A stretch of 64,000 nucleotides of DNA from Hordeum vulgare subsp. vulgare (Eukaryota; Streptophyta; Magnoliopsida; Poales; Poaceae). The notes beneath the pieces were generated by a model, which searched no databases, was not told the DNA's origin, and saw only the letters and a list, made by a program, of their open reading frames with translations. Both the position numbers and the translations under genes were made by a program. Shown piece after piece: positions 11,237-23,100 of the stretch. The DNA lies in NCBI RefSeq assembly GCF_904849725.1, contig NC_058520.1, forward strand, positions 396,255,993-396,319,992, in the 5' to 3' direction. The number at the start of each line of letters is the position of its first letter. The stretch's first letter is position 1.

Positions 11237-13756
11237 CACCCACATCTGAAGGGGTGGCAAAGCGTTCATCATCCTGCGAGCACCATATGAGAAAGGTGGC
11301 ATTGAAGCTAATGCACTTCTCTTAACAGTAGGGGGGTTAAAGTACTCATATGAGTATGCAGAGAACCGGTTTGAGGAATTATGAACATAATAATTTGAGG
11401 AGTAACGCTCATATTCATATTCCTTGTAGTTTCCCTGCATGTTAGACGCATAAGCACGGGTACGAGCATAGTTTTGACCAGCTGAGGATTTTGATCCTCT
11501 TGAAGACTTTGGTCCTCCTGAGGAATTTGATCTGGGGTTCAGATTCTTCAAAGGTGGTGTCATGAGGACATTTACCTGAAGATTTTCAAGACAACTTTTG
11601 GGAACCCAGATTTTCCTCAGAGGAGGGTCATTCCTGCAGTTAGTTCCAACATATCGAGCAAATACTTCACCAGATTGGTTTTTGAACAGTTTATAGTTGG
11701 AATCAAATGACTCATCCAAGGAATAGGATAATTCACATGAGAAGCCAGTTAGATTAGATGGATCAAAAGGAGGCCCAGTAGCAGCAACCCATGATGTTTT
11801 GGGATACTGCTCAGGTTTCCAATAAGTTCCATCAGCATTTAATTTCCTCTCAAAGGCAATTCCTTCTTTCCTCGGGTTCCTGTTCAAGATCTGCTTTTTG
11901 AGCACATCACAAAGGGTTTGGTGTCCTTTGAGGCTTTTGTACATGCCTGTCACGTACAATTCCTTCAACCCTGCATTTTCATGAGTAACATTTGTGTTTT
12001 CCTCAAGTGAGGAAATAGACACAACAGGTGCACTTGAAGAATTTGTAGCATTTGATGATTCTGGTGAGGAATTAGCAGTTTCACGTTCAATGCATTTAAG
12101 ACATGGAGGAATAAATTCAACTTGACTAGCGCTGATCTCTTGAGCTAGTAATTAATCATTTTCCATGCGAAGATCATCATGAGACATCCTCAGCTTCTCA
12201 AGATCAAGCTTCCTTTGAAGAAATTCGTAGGAAAGCTTCTCATGATCAGTGAGGAGTGTATCATAACGATCCTGAAGAATATAAAATCTAGACTGAAGAT
12301 TTTTCATGTCATCAGCGAGGATTTGATTAAGATTCATTTCATCATTCAACAGATCATCACTTTTGTCTAGCAGTTTTTGAAGCTTTTCCATAGCAGTTTG
12401 TTGTTTAGTGGCAATGATAGCAAGTTTACTGTAATTGGGTTTCTTATAACCATTATGTTCACAGACACTTGAATCAGAGGAGGAGGCATTATTTGATACC
12501 TTTGAACCTTTTGCCATGAAGCAATAGGTTGGAGCGATGTCATCAGCATAGTCATCGGTATGGATGGTGCACTCATTTTCTTCAAGATTGAAGATTGACT
12601 TGCTGACGAAAGTGGTTGCTAGTGCAAGACTAGCCTGTCCGGATTCTGAGTCTTCTCCAGAGCCTTCTTCTTCATCACATTCCTCTGATTCTGCCTCGGA
12701 ATCCATTTCCTTGCAAATAAGTGCCCGAGCCTTTCTGAAGCTAGTCTTCTTGTGTGAAGAGGACTTTGAAGATGAGGATTTTGAAGTTTTCTTCTTCTTC
12801 TTTGAGTCATCAGAACTGTCATCCTTGTATTTCTTCTTCTTTGATTCCTTTCCCCAGCGGGGACAATCAGCAATGTAATGACCTGATTTCTTGCACTTGT
12901 GACAGGTCCGTTTCTTGTAGTCCTCAGATGCAGATTCTGATTTCCTCATGTCTCTTCTTGATGAGTTACCGAACTGGCCTCGGCGTGTAAATTTCTGGAA
13001 TTTCCTCATAAGCATTGCAAGCTCTTGTCCAAATTCGTTAGGGTCACAACTGCTATCATCTGTGTCTTCTTCTTCAGATGAGGAAATTGCTCTAGCCTTC
13101 AGAGCACGTGGTCTGGAATACCTTTGTCCATATAGATCTCTCTTTTCTTCTTGTTGGAATTCATGAGTATTTAGCCTTTCAAGGATATCAGCTGGATCTA
13201 GCATCTTGTAGTCTGGTCTTTCTTGAATCATCAGAACTAGAGTGTCAAATGAAGTATCCAAGGATCTCAGCAGTTTCTTCACAACTTCGTGATCAGTGAT
13301 GTCTCGAGCTCCCAGTGCTTGCAGTTCATTTGATATATCAGTGAGGCGATCAAAGGTGTCTTGACAGCATTCATTGTCATGTCTCTTGAAGATATTGAAG
13401 AGATAGCGAAGAATATCAACACGAGAGTCACGCTGGGTTGATACTCCTTCATTTACCTTGCACAGTCTCTCCCAGATCAGTGTTGCAGAGCCCAAAGCAC
13501 TTACTCTTCCAAACTGGCCAGGGCTCAGATAGCCACAGATGATGTTCTTCGCTTGAGAATCAAGTTGCTTGAATTTCTTCACATCAGCTGCAGTGACACT
13601 GGCAGAAATGATGGGGACGCCATTTTCCACAATATACCAGAGATCATTGTCAATAGCTTGTAGATGCAGTTGCATTTTGTTCTTCCAGAAAGGAAAGTTC
13701 TTCCCTTCGTAGGTGAGACATGGTGCAGTCACCTTGAACATGCCTGCAGTCGACAT
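11219..13756 (-). pseudogene. gag: Maximus-lineage gag
   Basis: Gag forms the particle that packages element RNA. Translation starts at ATG 13754-13756, 54 bases inside the PBS. The N-terminal part has the copia capsid fold signature (PCLTYEGKNFPFWKNKM). A CCHC knuckle CHKCKKSGHYIADC follows near residue 285, flanked by Ser/Lys- and Glu-rich stretches, then a coiled-coil-like C-terminus. One in-frame TAA (12152-12154) splits it; the same frame resumes at once and runs to TAA 11219-11221. The second part is Ser/Asn/Tyr-rich and contains RKIWVPKSC. Gag and pol share one frame, as in SIRE elements. No frameshift is seen within gag, and apart from this stop it looks complete. Confidence 0.85.
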
Positions 13757-13809
13757 AACTAAAACTCCAGGTGGTTAAACCAAAGTCACACAGAACAAGG
13801 GAGTACCTT

Positions 13810-13821
13810 GCTCTGATACCA
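13810..13821 (-). other. Primer binding site (initiator Met-tRNA type)
   Basis: The minus strand reads TGGTATCAGAGC, two bases inside the 5' LTR. This is the standard plant copia PBS complementary to the 3' end of initiator tRNA-Met, where minus-strand DNA synthesis starts. Confidence 0.9.
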
Positions 13822-13823
13822 AT

Positions 13824-15237
13824 TGAAAGTGTGTTATATCGACTAGAGGGGGGTGAATAGGAGATTTTTAGAATTTCATCACTGAGGAAATTCCTTTTGA
13901 GGAAATTCCTCACTGATGACTAACTTACAGCGGAAACAGTAAAGGATCAGACGTGCAAACGTTCACACCAGCAGTATTTCAGAGTGAAGAATGTGAAAAC
14001 AGATCGCACAGTAAGCAGGCACGCAGAATACAGATGATGATTAACTATTGTGAAGAATTTGGGGTTGAGGAAATTCAGAGAAAGTCTTTAGCAAATTCTT
14101 CAAACAGTCACAATGAAAGTCATCAACACATAATACAGAGAAAGTAAAGAGTTGAGGAATTGGAACCCGATTCTCAGAGATGACAGTCGTTGATGACCCA
14201 GTTCCAACTGCTGTGACAGTTGTACATCTGGTTTGGAGCGGCTTGGTATTGAAACCAAAGGACACCCAGTCCCGGGACACACAGTCCCTACCGTATTCTC
14301 CTTGAGCTAAGGACACACAGTCCTCGCCCAACACTCGTGGTAAGTCTTCAGGGCAGACTTCCAAACCCTCACAAACTCGGTCACCCGGCGATCCACAATT
14401 GACTGCTGGATTGCTCTAGACCATGACGCCTAACCGTCTGGAGGATGCACAGTCCTCAAAGGTAAAAGGCTTTAGTCCCACACAGGAACAACTTCTTCAG
14501 TGATGCTCAATCACTAGGTTTGGTTTGTGGTTTCGGTGGGTGGTGTATTTCCTCACTGATGAATTACTCTCGAAGGCTCTGAGGAATTTGGGTTGCTCTT
14601 ATGACAAGTGTCAGTTTCTAATGGAGCAGCCAACCAGCTAGTGGTTGTGGGGGCGGCTATTTATAGCCTGGGAGCATCCCGACATGATTTGACACTAATG
14701 CCCTTAAATAATATGACCGTTGGAGTGGATAAGACCAGTTACTTGGCGTGGTTATCGAAACGGTCGGGACCCTCAACTATGAGAGTCCTCATGTCACTCA
14801 TATTCCTCACTTGAGGCTTTTGGTAGGATTTGGCTTGGGTTGAGCATCATGAGAAAATCCATTCCATAGTGTTACTTTGACCCCCTTTAACAGTACGGTG
14901 TTCCTATTCATCAAATGCTAAGAAAGTAAAACAGAAAATGTAAATCTTCACGCTTCAATTTCTTTAGAATGATTTTCTTCAGGAACCACTGGTCTTCTCA
15001 ATATCAGTGTCTTCATGAGGAATATCAATTTCATCGCAGATTCCTTGCAATTTATTTCTTCAGCTTCAGACCAATTTCTTCAACTGAAGATATACATTTT
15101 TAGGGGTCGATATTCTTCAAATATCTCAAACTCCTCAATGACTTATAGATCCTGTGTACACTTATAAACACATTAGATACTTAACCTATAAGTCTTCAAA
15201 CCACCAAAATCACTAAGGGGCACTAGATGCACTTACA
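13824..15237 (-). repeat. 5' LTR of the Maximus-lineage element
   Basis: On the minus strand the LTR runs from TGTAAGTGCATC (15237) to ACTTTCA (13824), with TG/CA ends. It is about 98% identical to 823-2238. A TATA box lies at 14658-14665 (minus), so transcription would start near 14630 and run through gag. The 13824 end contains the near-palindrome GAGGAAATTCCTC, one of many copies of a GAGGAAT-type motif in this element. Confidence 0.9.
14658..14665 (-). promoter_or_regulatory. TATA box in the 5' LTR of the Maximus-lineage element
   Basis: On the minus strand the sequence is GGCTATAAATAGCC, an excellent TATA context, conserved in the other LTR at 1659-1666. It is the obvious promoter for the genomic RNA. 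A very similar TATA motif recurs inside the element at 7101-7110. Confidence 0.7.
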
Positions 15238-16436
15238 ATTGTTATTTGGTGTTTGCGTTGAGCATGAACATGATTGGATCGTGTTTATTGCAATACAATT
15301 ATTCATTTTAAAGAGAATAATAGTTATTCTATTTGCTTGAAGGCCCTCAATGGTTTATTGAATCTCGATCGTAGTGTTACACATGTTCATAATATTGGTG
15401 CCAAAAGATACAAAGTAATAATGATAGTACCACTTAGTTGTGGCACTTCCACTTGAGTCATGTTGGCGCAAAATGCATGAAGAAGCTCCATTCTGATGGA
15501 TCATTTGGATTCACTTGATTTTGAATCACTTGAGACATGCAAATCATGCCACATGAAACAAGAGAGTGACTTGTTGGGAGTAATACATTTTTTATGTATG
15601 CAGTCCAATAAGTGTCGCGGCACGTAGTGGATACCGTTATGTTCTTACTTCACTGACGATTTGAGTAGATACAAGAGTATTTACTTGATGAATCACAAGT
15701 CTGAAATATTGAAAAGTTCAAAGCTATTTCAGAGTGAAGATCGTCGTGACAAGAACATAAATTGTCTACGATATGATCATAGACATGAATATCTGAGTTA
15801 CGAGTTTTTGGTACACATTAAGACAATGTGAAAATTGTTTCGCAGTTCATGCCACCTGGAACACCATAGTGTGATGATGTGTCTGAACGTCATAGCCACG
15901 CCCTATTTTGATATGGTGCATACTATGATGTCTCTTATCGAATTACCACTATCGTTTATGAGTTATGCATTAGAGACAACCGGATTCACTTTAAATAGGG
16001 CACCGCGTATTTCCGTTGAGATGACACAGTATAGATTATGGTTTGGAAAAACCTAAGTTGTCATTTCTTGAAAGTTTGGGGCTGCAATGCTTACGTGAAA
16101 AAGTTTTAGTCTGATAAGCTCGAACCCAAAGCAGATAAATGCATCTTCATAGAATATCCAAAACAGTTGGATACATCTCCTATCTCAGATCCGAAAGCAA
16201 GGAGTTTGTTTCTAGAAACGGGTTCTTTCTCAAGGAAAGGTTTCTCTCGAAAGAATTGAGAGGGAGGGTGGTGGAACATGATGAGGTTAGTGAACCGTCA
16301 CTTCAACCAGTGTGTAGCATGGCGCAGGAAGATGTTCCTATGGCGCCTACACCAATTGAAGTGGAAACTGATGATGGTGATCATTGAGCTTCAGATCAAG
16401 TTACTAGAAACCTCGTAGGTCGACAAGGTCGCGTAC
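15238..16436 (+). pseudogene. Degenerate BARE-type pre-integrase and integrase
   Basis: This continues the copia interrupted at 822. A decayed GAG-pre-integrase segment (LWHCHLSHVGAKCM-like, near 15430-15480) is followed by an integrase remnant around 15580-16430. The C-terminal piece includes KVWGCNAYVK, KADKCIFIEYP and DPKARSLFLETGSF. Many stops and shifts are present. The matching region of the second BARE-type copy lies at about 56450-57850 on the minus strand. The reading is cut at 16436 by the Athila-lineage insertion and resumes at 26578 with the RT N-terminus. Confidence 0.8.
16432..16436. repeat. Target-site duplication CGTAC, left copy
   Basis: CGTAC immediately before the left LTR of the Athila-lineage element; the identical pentamer follows the right LTR at 26578-26582. 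This is diagnostic of integrase-mediated insertion and fixes the element ends exactly. Confidence 0.95.
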
Positions 16437-17961
16437 TGATGACCCACGAGTATAGGGGATCAATCGTAGTCCTTTCGATAAGTAAGAGTGTCGAACCCAA
16501 CGAGGAGCAGAAGGCTCTGATAAACGGATTTCAGCAAGGTAATAACTGCAAGCACTGAAAGTAGCGGTAACAATTGATTGTGTAGCGAGGTGAAACGTAG
16601 CAAGCAAAGAGTAACAAGTAAAAAGTAGTAGCAACGATGCAGCAAGTGGCCCAATCCCTTTTGTAGCAAGGGACAAGCCTGAACAAAGTCTTATAGGAGG
16701 AAAAACGCTCCCGAGGACACACGGGGATTTCTGTCATGCTAGTTTCATCATGTTCATATGATTCGCGTTCGTTACTTTGATAGTTTGATATGTGGGTGGA
16801 CTGGCGCTTGGGTACTGCCCTTACTTGGACAAGCATCCCACTTAGATTAACCTCTCTCGCAAGCATCCGCAACTACAAAATAAGAATTAAGACAAAGTCT
16901 AACCATAGCATTAAACTAGTGGATCCAAATCAGCCCCTCACGAAGCAACGCATAGACTGGGGTTTAAGCTTCTGTCACTCCAGCAACCCATCATCTACTT
17001 ACTACTTCCCAATGCCTTCCTCTAGGCCCAAATATGGTGAAGTGTTATGTAGTCGACGTTCACATAACACCACTAGAGGAAAAACAACATACATCATATC
17101 AAAATACCGAACGAATATCAAATTCACATGACTATTATCAGCATGACTTATCCCATGTCCTCGGGAACAAAAGTAACTACTCACAAGACATAATCATAAT
17201 CATGACCAGAGGTGTAATGAATAGCATCAAGGATCTGAACATAAAATCTTCCACCAAGTAATCCAACTAGCATCAACTACAAAGAGTAATCAACACTACT
17301 AGCAACCTTACAAGTACCAATCGGAGTTGCGAGACGAATATTGGTTACAAGAGATGGACTAGGGGTTGGAGAGGAGATGGTGCTGATGGAGATGTTGATG
17401 AAGATGCCTCCCCTCCGACGAGAGGAGTGTTGGTGATGACGATGGCAACGAGTTCCCCCTTCAGGAGGGAAATTTCCCCGGCAGGATCGTCTTGCCGGAG
17501 CTCTAGATTGGATCTGCTCAAGTTTCGCCTCGTGGCGGCGGTGAAACCACAAAAAAGCTCTCGTATGATTTTTTCCAGGTCAGGACAGATCATATAGCAA
17601 AAGAGGGGGGCTAGTGGGCCAGTGGGCTGCCCACAAGCCTGCCCTGCGCCACCAGGGGGTGGTGGCGGTGGGCAAGCTTGTGGGGCTCTGGTGGCCCCCC
17701 ACCGGTAGTTCTTTCGCCCAGTATTTTTAATATATTCCAGAAAAATCCACGTAAATTTTCAGGGCATTTGGAGATGTGTAGAATAGTGGACTAGGATTTG
17801 CTCCTTTTCCAGTCCAGAATTCCAGCTGCCTGAATTCTCCCTCTTCAAATAGTCCTTGCAAAATAAGAGAGAAAAGGCATAAATATGGTACCACAAGTAA
17901 TATAACAGCCCAAGAAGCAATAAATATCAACATGAAAACATGATGCAAAATGGACGTATCA
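16437..17961 (-). repeat. 3' LTR of the Athila-lineage element
   Basis: Direct copy of 25047-26577, preceded on the minus strand by the polypurine tract. It holds the same inverted repeat at 17631-17683. Confidence 0.93.
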
Positions 17962-17974
17962 ACTCCCCCAAGCT
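17962..17974 (-). other. Polypurine tract
   Basis: The minus strand reads AGCTTGGGGGAGT directly before the 3' LTR. A near copy (AAGCTTGGGGGAGT) lies at about 19450-19463, just after the small extra ORF, and could be a second priming site. Confidence 0.8.
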
Positions 17975-19496
17975 TAGACCTCGCTTGTCCTCAAGCGAAA
18001 ACCAAGTTCCGTAAACATGTCCACATGTTTGGGGACGAAGGTGTCGATAAAACATAATACGGACATGAGGGCATCATGATCACACATAGAACAGCAATAC
18101 ATCATAAAGATTCTTATGGGAAAGTAACAATTCCTTCACAAAGTAAAGCATGAAGCAAAAACCTTACCGAGAAGTAACCACCAATAGTCCATAGTCATTG
18201 AAGCAATTGCAATTTATCACAACATCAGAAAGAGTCAAATAAGAGCTTGTAAGGCAAACCCACATACTCAATCATCTCTTTCGTTTTCCACACTTGTTAC
18301 AACTCACGTGGTACTCATGGTGTCAAAGTTTCAGCTGGACACAGAGGAAGATAGGGGCTTATAGTTTTGCCTCCCAACTATTTACTTCAAGGGTAAAGTC
18401 AACAACAATAAAGCATGAGTACTCAACTCCAAGTTGATATATGAATATAGATCTTTCCCAAGCATGTGACGGTGGCCAAGACAAAGGCAAAAGGGAATTG
18501 GTGATGATCACCATGACTCTTACAAGGGTAAAAAGTAAAGGTACAAGATAGGCCCTTCGCAGAGGGAAGCAGAGGTTGTCATGCGCTTTTGAGGTTTGAA
18601 TGTGTGTCCTCTTAGTGCGAAGGAACGTCACTTTATATTGCCTCCTGTGATAAAGAACTTTATTATGCAGTCTGTCGCTTTTATGTCTTCCTCGCCACAG
18701 TTTCGTACAAAGCTTATTTTCCACACACTAATAGATCATACATATTAGAGAGCAATTTTTATTGCTTGCACCGATGACAACTTACTTTAAGGATCTTATT
18801 CAATCCATAGGTAGGTGTGGTGGACTCTCATGGCAAAACTGGGTTGGAGGTTTATGGATGCACAAGTAGTATCTCTACTTGGTGCGGGAGTTTTGGCTAA
18901 TATGAGGTGGAAGCAATCGTCACATGCTAAGGAATCTCTAATCATATAACATTGTTTGGAACCAAGCAAACACAATTCATTATGTTGTCTTCCTTGTCCA
19001 ACATCTACTCCTAGGCATGTAATAGTTTGGTGAGTGATCCCAATTGCAAAACGTGTCTAAGATGATATATCTATATGTGAACCTCTCTTTCCTTATTACT
19101 TATTATTAATTGCAACAATGACTGAGGTCTATGTTAATTTATTCTCAACAAGTTTCAATCATCATACTTGTCATATGTGAAGTTATCACTTTCCATAAGA
19201 TCGTCTCATGATCTTTCGTGCTATCGTTCTTTTCATACTTTTGATCATGGCACAAAGCAGAGCCCTTGACTAAGACACTCCTTATTATATAGCTCACAAG
19301 CTCGAATACATCGGGGGAGAGACAAAAGTAAAAGACTCAAACTAAAAACTAAAGACTTATTCCTCTAAAAGAAGAAATAAAAACTGAAAAGGAAAGAACT
19401 AAAACAAAGGTAAAAGCAAAAGATATAAAGGTGATACGATACGAGGGCAACTCCCCCAAGCTTGGCAGAAGCCAAGGGGATTGCCCATACCAATGC
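17975..19496 (-). other. Spacer between the extra ORF and 3' LTR
   Basis: About 1.5 kb, AT-rich and without a convincing gene. It starts with a second AGCTTGGGGGAGT motif near 19450. I see no terminal repeats or coding similarity. Confidence 0.6.
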
Positions 19497-19883
19497 TTAG
19501 TTGTCCTCCTTTGGTGGTGATGGTGGTGTTGTTGTCGCCTTTGATTCCAAGAGATCTATCAACCTTTGATTTATACCTCTGAGATCTGTGACATGGTTTT
19601 CTAGCAAAACAACTTCACGAGAAACAGAAATATTGCGAGCACGAGTTGTTTCGCAAAACCTCAAGACTTCTATCAAGGATGGAGACACTATGTGGAGGAA
19701 GGGTTGGAGAAAGTCTATTCCTTCAACGTCTTCAACATTGAACATAGGTTGGACTTCCTCCCTAGCTTGGGTTTTCTCCTTAGCTTGGTCCCTGGCTTCC
19801 GTAACTTCTACTCTTTTCAGATCAGCATCTACTTCCTCATGAACTTGGTGAAGATCATTCTCCCCAACAGATTCCTGAGACAT
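19497..19883 (-). CDS. Small extra ORF (128 aa) after pol in the Athila-lineage element
   Basis: An uninterrupted frame from ATG 19881-19883 to TAA 19497, on the coding strand of the element, about 280 bases after pol. I do not recognise the protein. The N-terminal two thirds are acidic and mostly predicted helix (EEVDADLKRVEVTEARDQAK). A second helix with heptad-like Leu/Val spacing (VVLLENHVTDLRGINQRLIDLL) suggests a coiled coil, and the tail is TTPPSPPKEDN. It has no signal peptide or membrane segment. It is intact although pol is badly damaged. Athila relatives can carry an extra ORF in this position, but this one is much shorter than an envelope-like gene. It may be a relic or a chance frame. 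Confidence 0.45.
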   Translation of the reverse strand: MSQESVGENDLHQVHEEVDADLKRVEVTEARDQAKEKTQAREEVQPMFNVEDVEGIDFLQPFLHIVSPSLIEVLRFCETTRARNISVSREVVLLENHVTDLRGINQRLIDLLESKATTTPPSPPKEDN

Positions 19884-20167
19884 CTTTGTTCTAAATCTGC
19901 GGCAGACAACAAGATCGAAACGAAAACAGAGGAAAACTACGCGATACGGAGATCAAAACCTTCGAGCAACTCTATATTGATTTTTTCTGGGCCACAAGGA
20001 GTCTTCCGCAAGAAAACGGAGTCCGGGAGGCACACGAGGTGCCCACAAGCTTGCCCACCGCCACCAGGGGGTGGTGGCGGTGTGGGCCCTTGTGACTTCC
20101 TCGTTTTCTCTCCGGACTACTTTTTATTTTTCTAATTTTCCAAAAATTCCAAAACTGAGGAAATTTC

Positions 20168-23100
20168 CTATTGGAAAAGTATCGGAGTCCAATCTCTTGT
20201 CGAAACATATACATCTTCGTTTTCAAGGTCTGAAACAGGCTGATAAACATCCCTTATGTACTCCTCTGGAGTTATGACATTGATGATATTGGTCTCAACA
20301 TTTATGGGAGTACCAGAGATGTAATGCTTGATTCTTTCCCCATTTACCACTCTAGGAAAATTTCCTTCCATGTTATTGATTTTGATGGCACCGGACGATA
20401 TACTTCCTCGACAACATAGGGACCTTCCCATTTAGAGAGAAGCTTGCCTGCAAAGAATCTCAAATGAGAATTGTATAGCAAGACATAGTCACCTACATTG
20501 AACTCTCGTTTCTGTATTCGTTTGTCGTGCCATCTCTTAACCTTTTCCTTGAACAACCTGGCATTCTCATATGCCTGGGCTCTCCATTCATCTAACGAGC
20601 TGATATCAAACAACCGCTTCTCACCGGCAAGTTTGAAATCAAAGTTGAGCTCTTTGATTGCCCAATAAGCTTTGTGTTCCAGCTCAAGAGGTAAATGGCA
20701 GGCCTTACCGTAAACCATTTTATACGGTGACATGCCCATGGGATTCTTATAAGCGGTCCTATAAGCCCATAGTGCATCGTCAAGTTTGCTAGACCAGTTC
20801 TTTCGAGATCTATTGGCGGTCTTTTGTAGGATCAACTTGATGTCCCTATTACTCAACTCCACTTGACCACTAGACTAAGGATGATAAGGAGATGCAACTC
20901 TATGGTTGACATCATACTTAGCTAGCATCTTGCGGAAAACACCATGAATGAAGTGTGAACCGCCATCAGTCATCAAGTATCTAGGGACTCCAAATCTTGG
21001 GAATATGACTTCTTTAAGCATCTTAATAGAGGTGTGGTGATCGGCATTTTTAGTGGGGATAGATTCTACCCACTTAGTAACGTAATCCACAGCAACTAAG
21101 ATGTGAGTGTACCCATTGGAACTCGGGAAGGGTCCCATATAATCAAAGCCCCAGACATCAAATGGTTCAATGACAAGTGAATAGTTCATAGGCATTTCCT
21201 GACGCTTACTGATGTTCCCTATCCTTTGGCATTCGTCACAATACAGGACAAACTTGCGAGCATCCTTGAAGAGAGTGGGCCAATAGAAACCTGATTGCAA
21301 TACCTTATGGGCAGTTCTATCTCTAGCATGGTGTCCTCCGTAGGCTTCGGAATGACACTTCTGCAGGATCTGTCCCTGTTCATGTTCAGGCACACAACGT
21401 CTAATAACACCATCTACTCCTTCCTTATAAAGGTGAGGATCATCCCAGAAGTAGTGTCTCAAATCAACGAAGAATTTCCTCTTTTGTTGATAGGTGAAAC
21501 TGGGTGGTATGTATTTGGCTACGATATAGTTTGCATAATCGGCATACCACGGTGCACTATGTGAAGTGCGGATGACATTTATTTGCTCATCAGGAAAGCT
21601 GTCATCAATTGGTAGTGGGTCATCAAGGACATTCTCTAGCCTAGACAAGTTATCTGCTACAGGGTTATCAGCACCCTTTCGGTCAACGACGTGCAAATCA
21701 AATTCCTGTAGCAGGAGAACCCATCTGATCAGCCTAGGCTTAGCGTCCTTCTTCTGCATGCGGTACTTAATAGCAGCATGATCAGAGTGAATAGTGACTT
21801 TTGAGTCAACTATGTAAGATCTAAACTTTTCACATGCAAACACCACTGCTAAAAATTCCTTCTCCGTAGTGGCATAGTTTCTTTGGGCACTGTCTAGAGT
21901 TTTACTAGCGTAGTGAATGACATTCAACTTCTTTTCAACTCTTTGTCCTAGAACAGCACCAACAGTGTAATCACTAGCGTCACATGATTTCAAAGGGCAA
22001 GTTCCAGTCAGGTGGTTGAACAATAGGTGCGGTTATCAAAGCCTTCTTAAGTATTTCGAAAGCTTCCACACAATCCTCATCGAAAACAAAAGGAACATCC
22101 TTCTGCAAGAGGTTGGTAAGAGGCCTAGAAATCTTAGAGAAGTCTTTAATGAACTTTCTATAGAAACCAGCATGACCTAGGAAACTTCATATGCCTCTGA
22201 TATCTGTGGGGCAAGGCATTTTCTCAATTGCATCAACCTTAGCCTTATCAACTTCAATGCCTCTCTCAGAAATTTTGTGTCCTAAGACGATACCTTCATT
22301 AACCATAAAGTGGCACTTCTCCCAATTCAAGACGAGGTTGGTTTCTTCGCATCTCTGTAAGACTCAATCAAGGTTGCTGAGGCAATCATCAAAGGAAGAC
22401 CCGTAAACGGAGAAGTCATCCATGAAAACCTCGACAATCTTTTCACAAAAGTCAGAGAATATAGCCAGCATACATCTTTGGAAGGTGGCAGGTGCATTAC
22501 ATAAGCCAAGAGGCAAACGTCTATAGGCAAAGGTACCAAAAGGGCAGGTGAAAGTGGTTTTTCTTGATCAGATTGTGCAACAGGTATTTGTGAGAAACCT
22601 GAATAACCGTCTAGAAAGCAGAAGTGTGTGTGCTTTGATAGCCTTTCTAGCATTTGGTCGATGAACGGCAAAGGATAATGATCTTTCCTGGTTGCCTTGT
22701 TCAGTTTCCGGAAGTCTATCACCATTCTATAACCGGTAATAATCCTTTGTGGGATTAGTTCATCCTTATCATTAGGAACGACGGTGATACCTCCCTTCTT
22801 AGGTACACAATGTACTGGACTTACCCAATCACTATGAGCAACAGGATAAATGATTCCTGCTTCCAGAAGCTTTAATATTTCTTTTCTAACGACCTCTTTC
22901 ATCTTAGGATTTAATCTCCTTTGATGATCAGCAACTGGTTTGAAGTCGGGATCGGTTTTAATCTTGTGCTGACATAGAGTAGGACTAATACCCTTAAGTT
23001 CATCAAGAGTATATCCAATAGCAGCGCGGTGCTTCCTTAGAGTTTTTAGTAACTTCTTCTCTTCACACTCTAGGAGGAGAGCACTAATAATGACAGGATA

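Larger units (their letters stand above)
823..15237 (-). mobile_element. SIRE/Maximus-lineage Ty1-copia retrotransposon, nearly complete (14.4 kb)
   Basis: Two 1.41-kb direct LTRs (823-2238 and 13824-15237) enclose, on the minus strand, PBS, gag, protease-integrase-RT-RNase H, a spacer with promoter-like features, a large third ORF and a polypurine tract. Copia domain order (integrase before RT), initiator-Met-tRNA PBS, unusual length and an extra 3' ORF fit the SIRE lineage, called Maximus in Triticeae; the family name is from memory. It interrupts the BARE-type copia between gag and pre-integrase. The flanking pentamers (AAATT left, ATTGT right) do not form a clean target duplication. By eye the LTRs differ at about 28 sites plus 2 indels, near 2%. 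Confidence 0.9.

Noticed and set aside
823..15237. Two 1.4-kb copies as a segmental duplication
   Set aside because: They flank a PBS, copia domains in order and a polypurine tract, so they are LTRs.
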